DNA of 64,000 bases, taken from assembly GCA_902801295.1 (NCBI GenBank), contig CADCHN010000006.1:38886-102885 (forward strand). Reading direction: 5' to 3'. Shown piece by piece: positions 50,081 to 58,552 of this stretch (positions within the stretch are counted from its first letter, which is position 1; the number at the start of each line of letters is the position of its first letter). Source of the DNA: Oscillospiraceae bacterium (GTDB taxonomy: Bacteria; Bacillota; Clostridia; Oscillospirales; Oscillospiraceae). Below the pieces are notes generated by a model, which saw nothing but the letters and a program-made list of their open reading frames with translations, was not told where the DNA came from and did no database searches. The position numbers and the translations under genes were made by a program.

Positions 50081-51049
50081 TTACATAATATTATTACCGT
50101 AACTCTCCGCTTCCTGAGCGGTGCGGGTCAGATAGCGGATAGTCTCGATGGGGTATGCGCCGACGGCGGTCTCGCCGGTGACCATGACGGAGGCGGCGCC
50201 GTCGAGCACGGCGTTGAAGATATCGCTGACCTCAGCGCGGGTCGGCACCGGGCTGTGCTCCATGGAGGCGAGCATTTGCGTGACGACCATGAAGGGCTTG
50301 CCGACGCGGCGGCAGGCCGCGGCGATGCGCTTTTGCAGCGCAGGCAGCTCCCACAGCGGGCCGCTGTTGCCGAGGTCGCCGCGCGCGATGACGATCTCGT
50401 CGGCGGCGTCCATCAGCTCGTCGAGCCGCGCCACGCCCTCGCGGTTTTCGATCTTGGCGAAGATGCGGATCGCCTCTCCCCTGCTCTCATCCAGCGCCTG
50501 ACGCAGCGCCTCCAGATCCTCGCGGCAGCGCACGAAGGGCTGCATCACGCCGGTGACGCCGTAGGAGCGCGCCAGCGCGAGATTGCTCCGGTCGCTCTCC
50601 GTCAGCGGCGGCAGCCGGAGCTCGAGTCCCGGCAGGGCAATGCTCTTGCGCGAGGCGAGAAGCCCGCCGCGCAGCACCGCGGCATGCTCGTCGTCGGTCG
50701 CGCGCAGCTGGAGCTTTCCGTCGTCGAGCAGGATCTCCTGTCCGGCTGCGATCGTTTCGCGGATCGCCGCGGGAACGAAGTTCAGGGACACGGTTTCGCC
50801 GTCGCGCAGCCCGATCGGCGCGGACAGCGCCCCGATGCGCAGCTCCGGCCCCTGCATGTCGATCAGGAGCTTTGGCTTGAGCCCGCAGCGCCGCCCGGCC
50901 TCGTGCAGCGCCTCCACCATGGGGGCGGCTTCCGGCAGCGTGACGTGCGAGAGATTGAGCCGCACGCCCGTCATCCCCTCGCGCAGCATGGCCTCCAGCG
51001 TCTCGGCGGAGGCGCAGGCCGGGCCGAGGGTTACGTATATTTCGGTCAT
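50081..51049 (-). CDS. Short-form pyruvate kinase
   Basis: 322 aa against about 470-580 for standard enzymes. Has the barrel start (LNLSHVTLPEA), IDMQGPELRIG, the catalytic Lys in IFAKIENREGV, VIARGDLGNSGP (metal site), and MVVTQMLASMEHSPVPTRAE / MVTGETAVGAYPIETI. It stops after the barrel, so the C-terminal allosteric domain is absent. Expected reaction: PEP + ADP to pyruvate + ATP; unregulated or altered. Downstream of aminopeptidase P by 3 nt. Confidence 0.78.
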   Translation of the reverse strand: MTEIYVTLGPACASAETLEAMLREGMTGVRLNLSHVTLPEAAPMVEALHEAGRRCGLKPKLLIDMQGPELRIGALSAPIGLRDGETVSLNFVPAAIRETIAAGQEILLDDGKLQLRATDDEHAAVLRGGLLASRKSIALPGLELRLPPLTESDRSNLALARSYGVTGVMQPFVRCREDLEALRQALDESRGEAIRIFAKIENREGVARLDELMDAADEIVIARGDLGNSGPLWELPALQKRIAAACRRVGKPFMVVTQMLASMEHSPVPTRAEVSDIFNAVLDGAASVMVTGETAVGAYPIETIRYLTRTAQEAESYGNNIM

Positions 51050-51052
51050 GGC

Positions 51053-52876
51053 TTACTTCGTGATCGGCGCGGTTTCGGCTGCGAGCCAGGCGCGCTCGTC
51101 CTCGGTCAGCCAGGGAGAGAGCAGACGGCAGACCTTGGCGTGGTAGTCGTTGAGCTGCTGCAGCTCCCGCTCGGTGAGCATCTCGGGCAGGATGGCGCGG
51201 CGCTCGTAGGGCACCATCGTGACCATCTCGAAGCCCATGAACTGGCCCATCTCGGTCTTCTGCCCCTTGACGCAGAGCATCAGGTTCTCGATGCGGATGC
51301 CGTACTGTCCGGCGAGGTAGAGGCCGGGCTCGTCCGACGTCAGCATGCCCTCCGCAAAGGGCGCGCCGCCGTTGACGTCCTTCAGGCGCAGGCCCTGCGG
51401 GCCCTCGTGCACGTTCAGCAGGTAGCCGACGCCGTGGCCGGTGCCGTGGTTATAGTCGAGGCCCAGCTCCCAGAGCGGCATGCGCGCCAGGATGTCGAGG
51501 TTGACGCCGGTGCAGCCCTGCTTGAAGCAGGCGGCCGCCACGTCCAGATGGCCGCGCAGCACGGCGGTGTAGTGGCGCTTCTGCTCTTCGGTGAGCTCGC
51601 CGATCGCAAAGGTGCGGGTGATGTCGGTGCTGCCCTGGAGATAGTGTCCGCCGGTATCGACCAGCAGGAAGCTATTGAGTCGCACGGGGATGTTGGACTC
51701 CTCGGTGGCCTCGTAGTGGACGATGGCGCCGTGCTCGCCGGAGGCGACGATCGGCGAAAAGCTCTGATCGACGAAATCGGGGCGCTCTTTGCGGTAGGCA
51801 AGGAGCTGCGCGCTCACATCGAGCTCGGTGATCTCGCCGCGGCCAATGGAGCCGTCCTTCTCCCGCTCGCGCAGCCAGCGGATCAGCCGCGTGACAGCCA
51901 CGCCGTCCTGAATGTGCGCCTGGCGCTCGTTTTCCATCTCGACGGGGTTCTTGGTGGCCTTGGCCAGCGTGCTCGGGTTGGGCTTGTCGATGAGCTGTAC
52001 GCCCTCGGCCACGGCGCCGATCAGCGCGACGTTGGTCTTGGCGCGGCTCAGGAGCAGGCTCTGGCCCGCGGGCAGCGCCCTCAGATCCTCATAGATCTGC
52101 AGGTAGGGCCGCAGCGTGACGCCGTCGGCCTCCAGCTTTGCGCGCAGCTCGTCGGAGACGGCCTCGGGCGCGGCGTAGAGGATCGCGTGATCCGCGCTCA
52201 GGAGCGTATAGGAATAGAACACCGGGCTGTAAGCCACGTCGCCTCCGCGGAGGTTATAGAGCCAGGCCACGTCGTCAAGCGAGGCGACAAGGTGCCAGTC
52301 GGCGCCGAGCTCGGCCATCTTCGCGCGCAGGAACGCGAGCTTATCCGCGCGGCTTCGGCCGGCGTAGGCCGCGTCCAGTTCCCAGATCGGGTGCGCCGGG
52401 AAGGGCGGGCGGTCCGTCCACAGCTCGCCCACGAGGTCGAGCGTTTCGGCATAGCGGATCGTCTTGCCGGTGAGGGCGGTTTTCAGCGTGCGGGCGTAGG
52501 CGTCGGTGACGGTGCGGCCGTCATAGCCGAGGCACTGGCCGTCGCGCAGGGTGTTTTTGAGGTATTCGGGGATGGTCGGCACGCCGGGCTCGCCCATTTT
52601 GCGCAGCTCGATGCCGGTATCCTCCAGCTGCTGCGCCGCCGCGAGGAAGTAGCGGCCGTCCGTCCACAGGCCGGCCTCGTCCGCCGTAATGACGAGCGTG
52701 CCCGCGCTGCCGCGAAAGCCAGACAGCCACTTGCGGCACTTGAAATAGCGGTCCACGTACTCCGAGGCGTGGAAATCGTCCGTCAGCACCAGATAGGCGT
52801 CCACGCCGTTTTCACGCATTTTCTCCCGCAGCGCGGCCACGCGCGCGCGGATCGTCGCAGGTTCATGATTGCTCAT
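51053..52876 (-). CDS. pepP: Xaa-Pro aminopeptidase (aminopeptidase P)
   Basis: 607 aa, the long three-domain form. Two N-terminal creatinase-like domains (LVLTDDFHASEYVDRYFKC; QCLGYDGRTVTDAYA) and a pita-bread domain with metal ligands in LVDTGGHYLQGSTDITRTF, NHGTGHGVGYLLNVHEGP and GIRIENLMLC. Removes N-terminal residues before proline. ATG 52876 after AGGAGAACCTGGAAGA. Confidence 0.9.
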   Translation of the reverse strand: MSNHEPATIRARVAALREKMRENGVDAYLVLTDDFHASEYVDRYFKCRKWLSGFRGSAGTLVITADEAGLWTDGRYFLAAAQQLEDTGIELRKMGEPGVPTIPEYLKNTLRDGQCLGYDGRTVTDAYARTLKTALTGKTIRYAETLDLVGELWTDRPPFPAHPIWELDAAYAGRSRADKLAFLRAKMAELGADWHLVASLDDVAWLYNLRGGDVAYSPVFYSYTLLSADHAILYAAPEAVSDELRAKLEADGVTLRPYLQIYEDLRALPAGQSLLLSRAKTNVALIGAVAEGVQLIDKPNPSTLAKATKNPVEMENERQAHIQDGVAVTRLIRWLREREKDGSIGRGEITELDVSAQLLAYRKERPDFVDQSFSPIVASGEHGAIVHYEATEESNIPVRLNSFLLVDTGGHYLQGSTDITRTFAIGELTEEQKRHYTAVLRGHLDVAAACFKQGCTGVNLDILARMPLWELGLDYNHGTGHGVGYLLNVHEGPQGLRLKDVNGGAPFAEGMLTSDEPGLYLAGQYGIRIENLMLCVKGQKTEMGQFMGFEMVTMVPYERRAILPEMLTERELQQLNDYHAKVCRLLSPWLTEDERAWLAAETAPITK

Positions 52877-52950
52877 TCTTCCAGGTTCTCCTTTCGGATA
52901 TGTTCTGCCTCGATCTTAGCACAGTTTCCCGGGAAATACCAGTAGAGATT

Positions 52951-52983
52951 GCAGGATCGCGCATATTCCGTGCGCGATCCTGC
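52951..52983 (-). terminator. Terminator of the esterase operon
   Basis: GCAGGATCGCGCA / TGCGCGATCCTGC, 13-bp perfect stem with a 7-nt loop, 11 nt after the esterase stop. The following T-run is short. Confidence 0.65.
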
Positions 52984-52993
52984 AAAACGATCG

Positions 52994-54772
52994 TTATTTG
53001 AGTCCCTGCTGGTAATCGTCCACGATGTCGTAGACGGCGAGGTAGGGGTCATCGACCATCCGCACCTCGGTGTCAAAATTCATGACCCGGGTCGGCGCCT
53101 CCCCTGCCGTCGGCCAGCGCGGCAGGCCGGGGCCGTTGGGATCACCCGTGCGGGCAAAGTTTGCCCAGTAGCTGAGCATCGTCTCCGACAGGGCGCGGTC
53201 GTCCGCGCCGTAGTTGGAGGGCACGCGCCAGACATTGCCGTAGGCGTAGATCATCTCGCCGGAGTGCCAGTCGCTGATGGCGCCGTTTTGCTTGGTGAAG
53301 AGGTACTCATAGGCCGGCCTCCCCTGTTCGGTCAGGCGGCGGCTCCAGTCGTGGTGGCTGTAGGCAAACCAGCAGATGCTCAGGAGCGTGTTGACGTTCT
53401 CGGTGGCCTCCTTTTTATCGGCGGCTGGATAGAGCGCGAGGAAACGATCCGCCTCGTCGCCGAGGAGGCGGCGCACGGTGTCGGGATAACGGTCCGGCTC
53501 CACGGTCTGGAACAGGCGGAACACGTCCGCCTCATGGCCGTTGAAGCCGTTGAGGAGCGCTTCCTCGTGGTTTGCGCCGCGCTCGTAAGTCAGGTACGGC
53601 TGCTCGACGAGGGCGTAGCCGTCCACGGTCATGGAGTCGTTCGAGTAGCGCGTCTGCACGAGCTTTTCCGCCGGAATGGCGCGCAGCTCCTCGATGCTCG
53701 CAGCGCCCTGTTCAGCCTTGATCGCCTGCCCCATCTCCAGCGCCTCGTCCATCGGGCGGAAGGTATGGTAGGGCCGCACGGCGGTGAGGCCGCTGCTCTC
53801 TCCGATGGCGCGGCGGAACAGGCCCTCGCTCAGCGGCGAGACGCAGATGGCGTTGACGCTCGAGGAGCCGGCGGATTCGCCCGCGATGGTGATGTTGTCC
53901 GGGTCGCCGCCAAAGGCCGCGATGTTGTCATGCACCCAGCGCAGCGCCGCGATCTGGTCGAGCAGGCCATAGTTGCCGGTCGTCCCGTTGGGCGACTCGG
54001 CGGCCAGCGCCTCGTCGGCAAAATAGCCGAACACGCCCAGGCGGTAACCGAAGGTGATCATGATGACGCCCTTTTTTGCCAGCGACTCGCCGTTATAGTC
54101 GATATAGGAGGGCTGTCCGGTCATCAGCGAGCCGCCGTGGATGTAGAAGATCACCGGCAGCTTTTCCTGCTCGCCCGCAGGCTTCCAGATGTTCAGGTAA
54201 AGCGAATCCTCGCTCACGCCCTCGCGGAAGTTGTCGCTGAGGCTGAGTTTGAATTCGTGGTAGCCGATGAGGCGGTAGAGCGTGTTGTAGAGCTCGGAGT
54301 GGCGCTGCTGCATCGACATCGGCGCGAAGCGATCGCAGGCGCGCACGCCCTCCCAGGGCTCCGGCTCCTGCGGCTCGCGCCAGCGCAGCTCACCCACCGG
54401 GGGCTTTGCATAGGGGATGCCGGCATAGACCTCCACGCTGCCGTCGGCATTGGTGACGCCGGTGAGATCGCCCTGCGCGACCGTGACGACGCCGGTGACG
54501 GCAGGGTTTCTGCCCTCCGTCGCCGGGATGGCGCGGTAGGGCGGCACGCTGAGCTTCATCACCAGCGCGAACAGGGCGATCAACCCCAGCCAGGCCAGCA
54601 GCCGCAGGCCCTTCGGCCCGATGCGCGGGTACAGCAGCAGAAAGCCGACGAACAGCGCCGCCGTCAGCGCCCAGCCCCAGAGCGCGTTTTTGCCAAGCTC
54701 CAGCAGAAGGAGCATCACCAGCGCCGCCAGCACAAAACATACGATAGCACCTGTTTTCATCTTTGTTTTCAT
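52994..54772 (-). CDS. Membrane-anchored type B carboxylesterase
   Basis: 592 aa. Three N-terminal hydrophobic helices (IVCFVLAALVMLLLLEL; WGWALTAALFVGFLLLY; LAWLGLIALFALVM), then an alpha/beta-hydrolase carboxylesterase: YAGIPYAKPPVGELRW, SEDSLYLNIWKP, FYIHGG oxyanion site and the nucleophile in TIAGESAGSSSV. Hydrolyses carboxylic esters; substrate unknown. ATG 54772 (GGAGAGGACT upstream, overlapping the previous stop) preferred over ATG 54784. Confidence 0.85.
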   Translation of the reverse strand: MKTKMKTGAIVCFVLAALVMLLLLELGKNALWGWALTAALFVGFLLLYPRIGPKGLRLLAWLGLIALFALVMKLSVPPYRAIPATEGRNPAVTGVVTVAQGDLTGVTNADGSVEVYAGIPYAKPPVGELRWREPQEPEPWEGVRACDRFAPMSMQQRHSELYNTLYRLIGYHEFKLSLSDNFREGVSEDSLYLNIWKPAGEQEKLPVIFYIHGGSLMTGQPSYIDYNGESLAKKGVIMITFGYRLGVFGYFADEALAAESPNGTTGNYGLLDQIAALRWVHDNIAAFGGDPDNITIAGESAGSSSVNAICVSPLSEGLFRRAIGESSGLTAVRPYHTFRPMDEALEMGQAIKAEQGAASIEELRAIPAEKLVQTRYSNDSMTVDGYALVEQPYLTYERGANHEEALLNGFNGHEADVFRLFQTVEPDRYPDTVRRLLGDEADRFLALYPAADKKEATENVNTLLSICWFAYSHHDWSRRLTEQGRPAYEYLFTKQNGAISDWHSGEMIYAYGNVWRVPSNYGADDRALSETMLSYWANFARTGDPNGPGLPRWPTAGEAPTRVMNFDTEVRMVDDPYLAVYDIVDDYQQGLK

Positions 54773-55230
54773 AGTCCTCTCCATTCCGCCGTCTCCTCGA
54801 TCACGCGCGCGAAAGCCTCGAGTCCCGCCCGGTCGTCGGCGGAAAAGCGGCCAAGCAGCGGGCTGTCGATGTCCAGCACGCCGATCACCGCGCCGTTCCG
54901 GTGCAGCGGCACGACGATCTCGGCATTCGAGGCGCAGTCGCAGGCGATATGACCGGGAAAGGCGTGCACATCCGCGACAAGCTGGGTCTCATCCCGTTCG
55001 GCCGCCGTGCCGCAGACGCCTTTGCCCAGCGGAATGCGGATGCAGGCAGGCTTGCCCTGGAAGGGGCCGAGCAGCAGGCTGCCGCCCTCGATGAGATAAA
55101 AACCCGCCCAGTTGAGGTCGGGCAGCGTGTCGTACAACAGCGCCGAGGCGTTTGAGAGCAGCGGCAGCCAGTGCCGTTCGCTCTCGCCCAGGCTCTGCAG
55201 CTGCTCGCGCAGCAGCGCATAGTCGGTCAT
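54769..55230 (-). CDS. msrC: Free methionine-(R)-sulfoxide reductase (GAF)
   Basis: 153 aa. GAF-domain fRMsr: NWAGFYLIEGGSLLLGPFQG, GKGVCGTAAERDE, VADVHAFPGHIACD and a VIGVLDIDSP end. The three catalytic cysteines at 63, 73 and 97 have the same spacing (10 and 24) as the family's. Repairs free oxidised methionine. Coupled (ATGA) to the esterase. Confidence 0.92.
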   Translation of the reverse strand: MTDYALLREQLQSLGESERHWLPLLSNASALLYDTLPDLNWAGFYLIEGGSLLLGPFQGKPACIRIPLGKGVCGTAAERDETQLVADVHAFPGHIACDCASNAEIVVPLHRNGAVIGVLDIDSPLLGRFSADDRAGLEAFARVIEETAEWRGL

Positions 55231-55289
55231 AGGATCTCCTCCCGCTCGTTTTTTTCCACTCTACCACAGCTTGAGCGTCTACGCAACAG

Positions 55290-55315
55290 AAAAGGCCGGG
55301 GAACTCCCGGCCTTT
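55290..55315 (-). terminator. Terminator of the dehydratase-type operon
   Basis: AAAGGCCGGG / CCCGGCCTTT with a 5-nt loop and TTTTC on the complement. Confidence 0.85.
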
Positions 55316-55327
55316 CCTATCAAACCG

Positions 55328-55510
55328 TCAAATGTACTGCTTGCGCGGCAGCTTGTCGTACCACTTCTCCAGATACGGGGCGAGCAGAGAGGTCGCCTTC
55401 ATGTCCAGATTGAAGATATAAACCGTAAAGGTGACCACGAAGAAGGCCACAGCGGCGATCAGCAGCTTGAGCAGCAGTTTCAGCAATACGTTCAGCACTT
55501 TTTTCTTCAT
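55328..55510 (-). CDS. Small membrane protein
   Basis: 60 aa. Hydrophobic span (LLIAAVAFFVVTFTVYIF) after a Lys-rich start, then LAPYLEKWYDKLPRKQYI. AAGGAGTACAAGA precedes the ATG. Last gene of the dehydratase-type operon; role unknown. Confidence 0.6.
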   Translation of the reverse strand: MKKKVLNVLLKLLLKLLIAAVAFFVVTFTVYIFNLDMKATSLLAPYLEKWYDKLPRKQYI

Positions 55511-55525
55511 TCTTGTACTCCTTCT

Positions 55526-57124
55526 TTAGTAGGCCTCGCTGTCGGGGATGACCTCGAGCGACGGATCCAGCGGCTCCTCGCGCATGACGGTGCGCATGTA
55601 GGTGTTGACCTGGTCGCGGATCGCCTGACGGGTAAAGACGCGCGGATCGCAGAGGTCGTGGGAGACCCACATGATGTGGATGCCGCGCTCGCGCGCCTGC
55701 TCCTCGAACATGCCGTGCATGCCGGTCAGCGCCTTGCAGCTCATGTGCTCCCACATCATGACCATATCGGCGTTCATCTTCTCGCACAGCTCCCACAGGT
55801 CGTCCAGCAGGACCTTATAGCCGCCGTGCGTGTGGTTGCGCATGATCATCTCCATGTTCAGCATGGCCATGTCACGGTAGGCCTGCTCGCGGTTGGCAGG
55901 CGTGTCCTCGTCGGCGATCATGTCGGTGTTGATGATGGAGAGCATGTCGGCCAGAGGCATCACGCCCCAGCACTGGAGCAGCCAGTAGAGCTGGTCGATG
56001 ATATACTGCGGCTGCACGCCCCAGACGATGGCGCGATGGCGGTACTCCTTGGCGTACATGCGTTTTTCACGGTAGCCCTGCTCGGCCAGAGCCAGCAGCT
56101 TGTGGTCGATTTTGACGAACTGAGGATCGCGGCCGGAGTTGCCCATGTAGTTGGTGTCGTTATAGAGACTGAAGGCCGCGCCGAAGAACTGCGGATACGG
56201 GGTGGAGTTGATCTCCAGCTGGGCGATGCGGCAGCGGGTGGCGTCGTTGACGCGCTTGGCGGCGGCAAAGTAGCGGTCCCAGTCCCATTTCTCGCCGGTG
56301 TGCTCCTCGACAAAGGCGATGGCCTTTTTGATCTCGCGGGCGGCGTACTCCAGCACGTCCGGCTCCTTGTGGCGCAGCGGGGTGGCCAGCTGGAAGGTGG
56401 GGATGCCGTACTCGCGCTCGAGGCGCTTGGCGATGATGCCGTTGCCCATCAGCGAGCCGTCGCAGGTGGTGTTGTTCTGCACCGCGCAGCAGCCGAGCAC
56501 GCAGAAGTCGTCGTCGATGGAGATGCCGGCCTCGGCCTCCGGCATCGGGCAGACGTCGCCGGGGATGCCGTACTGCTGGGCGATGTCGAGGTAGTGCATG
56601 ACGTTGAACTGGTGGAAGATGTTGGAGGCGAACATCGTGGGCACCTCGCGCAGGATGGTGTGGACCTTTTCCTTGTCAAAGCCCATCATGAAGGTGACCA
56701 TGGAGTTCTCGTCGGTGATGACGCACTTGTCGGAATAAGCCTTGTCATTGCCGACACGGCGGTCACCGCGGAAGCAGTTGGCGATGGCCTGCGTCACGTC
56801 CGCAATGACGAAGTTGAAGGAGGTATGGGCGATGCGCAGCGCCTCGTCGCGCAGGCCGATGGTGAACTTGTCCATGCCGTGCGGGACGAAGAGATAGCTC
56901 ATCATCCAGCGGTAGCGGAAGAAGCCCTTGACGTTGCGCGGAACGATGATGAAGCGGCCAAGCACGCTGATGAGGTAAAGCCAGCGGCTGTAATCGTAAA
57001 GCGTGTCCTTCAGGCCGCGCCACTCGCGGCGGCCGCGGACCTTCAGTTTCTCGTTATAAATCTTGCCGGGCGACTCCTCGCCGGCGCGCTTGACGGGATT
57101 GACAATCTTTTCGACCGTTTTCAT
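55526..57124 (-). CDS. 2-hydroxyacyl-CoA dehydratase family subunit
   Basis: 532 aa. HGD-D family (HgdB/FldC/HadC-like) pattern with Cys residues able to hold the [4Fe-4S] cluster: GCCAVQNNTTCDGSLMG near residue 210, and MWEHMSCKALTGMHGMF and SHDLCDPRVFTRQ late. In known members the two subunits remove water from 2-hydroxyacyl-CoA after ATP-driven electron injection by an activator. No activator or CoA transferase gene is in this window. Overlaps the partner by 4 nt. Confidence 0.82.
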   Translation of the reverse strand: MKTVEKIVNPVKRAGEESPGKIYNEKLKVRGRREWRGLKDTLYDYSRWLYLISVLGRFIIVPRNVKGFFRYRWMMSYLFVPHGMDKFTIGLRDEALRIAHTSFNFVIADVTQAIANCFRGDRRVGNDKAYSDKCVITDENSMVTFMMGFDKEKVHTILREVPTMFASNIFHQFNVMHYLDIAQQYGIPGDVCPMPEAEAGISIDDDFCVLGCCAVQNNTTCDGSLMGNGIIAKRLEREYGIPTFQLATPLRHKEPDVLEYAAREIKKAIAFVEEHTGEKWDWDRYFAAAKRVNDATRCRIAQLEINSTPYPQFFGAAFSLYNDTNYMGNSGRDPQFVKIDHKLLALAEQGYREKRMYAKEYRHRAIVWGVQPQYIIDQLYWLLQCWGVMPLADMLSIINTDMIADEDTPANREQAYRDMAMLNMEMIMRNHTHGGYKVLLDDLWELCEKMNADMVMMWEHMSCKALTGMHGMFEEQARERGIHIMWVSHDLCDPRVFTRQAIRDQVNTYMRTVMREEPLDPSLEVIPDSEAY

Positions 57125-58320
57125 GCTCTCCCACCTTTCTGGATCTTCTTGATCTCAATGCTCTCGACGAAGGCCTGCACACGCGTGCGCATCTGGCCGA
57201 CGGAGGAGGCAATGTTGTAGGGGCGGTCCACGGACAGCACCGGGTAGCCGTAGTCGTTCGACAGCATCGCGGAGCCGAGCGTGCGCTCATAGGCCCAGGG
57301 ATCGCAGAACTTGACCTGCTCGTAGATGATGCCGTCGGCGCCGTATTCCTTCGCCAGCTCCGCCACATACTGCTTGCGGCCGTAGACCTTTTCCTGGTTC
57401 ATCATGCGCGGGCACTGGCAGTGCTGGATGTAGTGGCGGCAGACCTGGGTCAGCGCGTCCTCGTCGTCGGTCAGCTCGATCTCGACGCGGCCGGGATAGG
57501 AGCCAAAGCAGAAGCGGTCGCAGCAGACGAAGGCGCCGCATTCCTCAACCAGCTTGACAAAGCCGCTGTCGTCCATCTCCGAACCGACCAGCAGCACGCG
57601 GGCGCGCCAGGGCTTTTCCTCGGGCTCGCGGGTCTTGAGCTCTTCGAGCGTCTCCTCGAGCTTGTCGAGCACAAGATAAGAGGGGCAGACGTAGGTCGCC
57701 AGGCACAGCACATGGAACTCATAGCCCGTGATGCGGGGCTTGTCGCCCTTGCGGAACTCGCCGATCGCGCGCACGAGGCGGCAGAGCTTGTTGTGTTCGG
57801 CAACGGCCTTGCGGATGGCCTCGTCCGAGACGTCGATGCCGTATTTCTCGTGCAGCGGCGTCAGGATGTGGTTGGTGCACTGCAGCACGGCCAGCTCCAC
57901 GTCGCTCTCGGTATTTTTGAAGGCGATTTCCATATACTCGTGGAAGAAGCGCGGATTATCCTTGCCCATGGTCTTCAGGAGCTCCATGTTCTCCACGGCG
58001 CGGTTCATCATCGTGCAGCCGTCCGGCGTAATGACGCAGTCGGCGAAGTTGAAGCCGCCCTCGATGGCACGCTCCAGCAGGGCGCGGCTCGGCTCGCAGA
58101 GGAGGTTCGTCATGTAGTAGGTGGCGATATCCATGGAGCCGGTGTTCGGCGCGGTGAGGCGGACGGAAAAAGCGCCGTCCAGGTTCAGCAGAGGTTCGGG
58201 CACGTTTTCGCAGGTGTAGGCGACGCAGACCTTCCCGTCCTTTTTGGCCTGGGTGATCAGCGCGTTGTTCGCTTCCTGCAGCAGCTTTTCAAAATAATTC
58301 AGATGCTTCAGGTCTCTCAT
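57121..58320 (-). CDS. 2-hydroxyacyl-CoA dehydratase family subunit, partner
   Basis: 399 aa from ATG 58320. Family traits: VAYTCENVPEPLLNLDGAFS, TPDGCTMMNRAVENMELL, FVCCDRFCFGSYPG, and CQCPRMMNQ with YEQVKFCDPWAYE. Probably forms the heterodimer with the 532-aa subunit. Substrate cannot be told from sequence; amino-acid-derived 2-hydroxyacids are typical in gut Clostridia, and BcrBC/reductase-like roles are an alternative. Confidence 0.82.
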   Translation of the reverse strand: MRDLKHLNYFEKLLQEANNALITQAKKDGKVCVAYTCENVPEPLLNLDGAFSVRLTAPNTGSMDIATYYMTNLLCEPSRALLERAIEGGFNFADCVITPDGCTMMNRAVENMELLKTMGKDNPRFFHEYMEIAFKNTESDVELAVLQCTNHILTPLHEKYGIDVSDEAIRKAVAEHNKLCRLVRAIGEFRKGDKPRITGYEFHVLCLATYVCPSYLVLDKLEETLEELKTREPEEKPWRARVLLVGSEMDDSGFVKLVEECGAFVCCDRFCFGSYPGRVEIELTDDEDALTQVCRHYIQHCQCPRMMNQEKVYGRKQYVAELAKEYGADGIIYEQVKFCDPWAYERTLGSAMLSNDYGYPVLSVDRPYNIASSVGQMRTRVQAFVESIEIKKIQKGGRA

Positions 58321-58356
58321 TGCTTTTCTTACTCCCCCAATCTCAACGTATCTTTT

Positions 58357-58430
58357 GATCCGCCGCGGCAATCTCTTTCCGCGGCGGCGCCTGGATCATA
58401 AGCCGTTTGGCAGGCGGCCATGAGCCGCCC
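58357..58430 (-). promoter_or_regulatory. Structured leader of the dehydratase-type operon
   Basis: Two hairpins in the 5' leader: CCGCCGCGG / CCGCGGCGG within 58357-58397 closed by GATCC/GGATC, and GGCGGC-CATGA-GCCGCC at 58413-58429. No T-run follows, so this may be for stability or regulation rather than termination. Confidence 0.45.
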
Positions 58431-58441
58431 AATTTATGAAC

Positions 58442-58470
58442 ATTATAAAAACTTTAGCCATCTTTGTCAA
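58442..58470 (-). promoter_or_regulatory. Consensus promoter of the dehydratase-type operon
   Basis: On the complement TTGACA (58470-58465), exactly 17 bp, TATAAT (58447-58442): a perfect sigma-A consensus, about 120 bp before the first ATG. Confidence 0.82.
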
Positions 58471-58552
58471 TTCAGACGCATGTTCGGGGACAATTTACCG
58501 GCGCTTTGCACAAAGACCCTTCCGCTGTTTTGGTGACAATGCCCTCTCCCCG

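Noticed and set aside
50066..52945. 959-aa frame antisense to pyruvate kinase and pepP
   Set aside because: Spans two real genes and their gap in mirror frame; composition (V, H, Q, R) is non-protein-like.
55271..57220. 649-aa frame antisense to the dehydratase-type subunit
   Set aside because: Shadow of a conserved enzyme gene.
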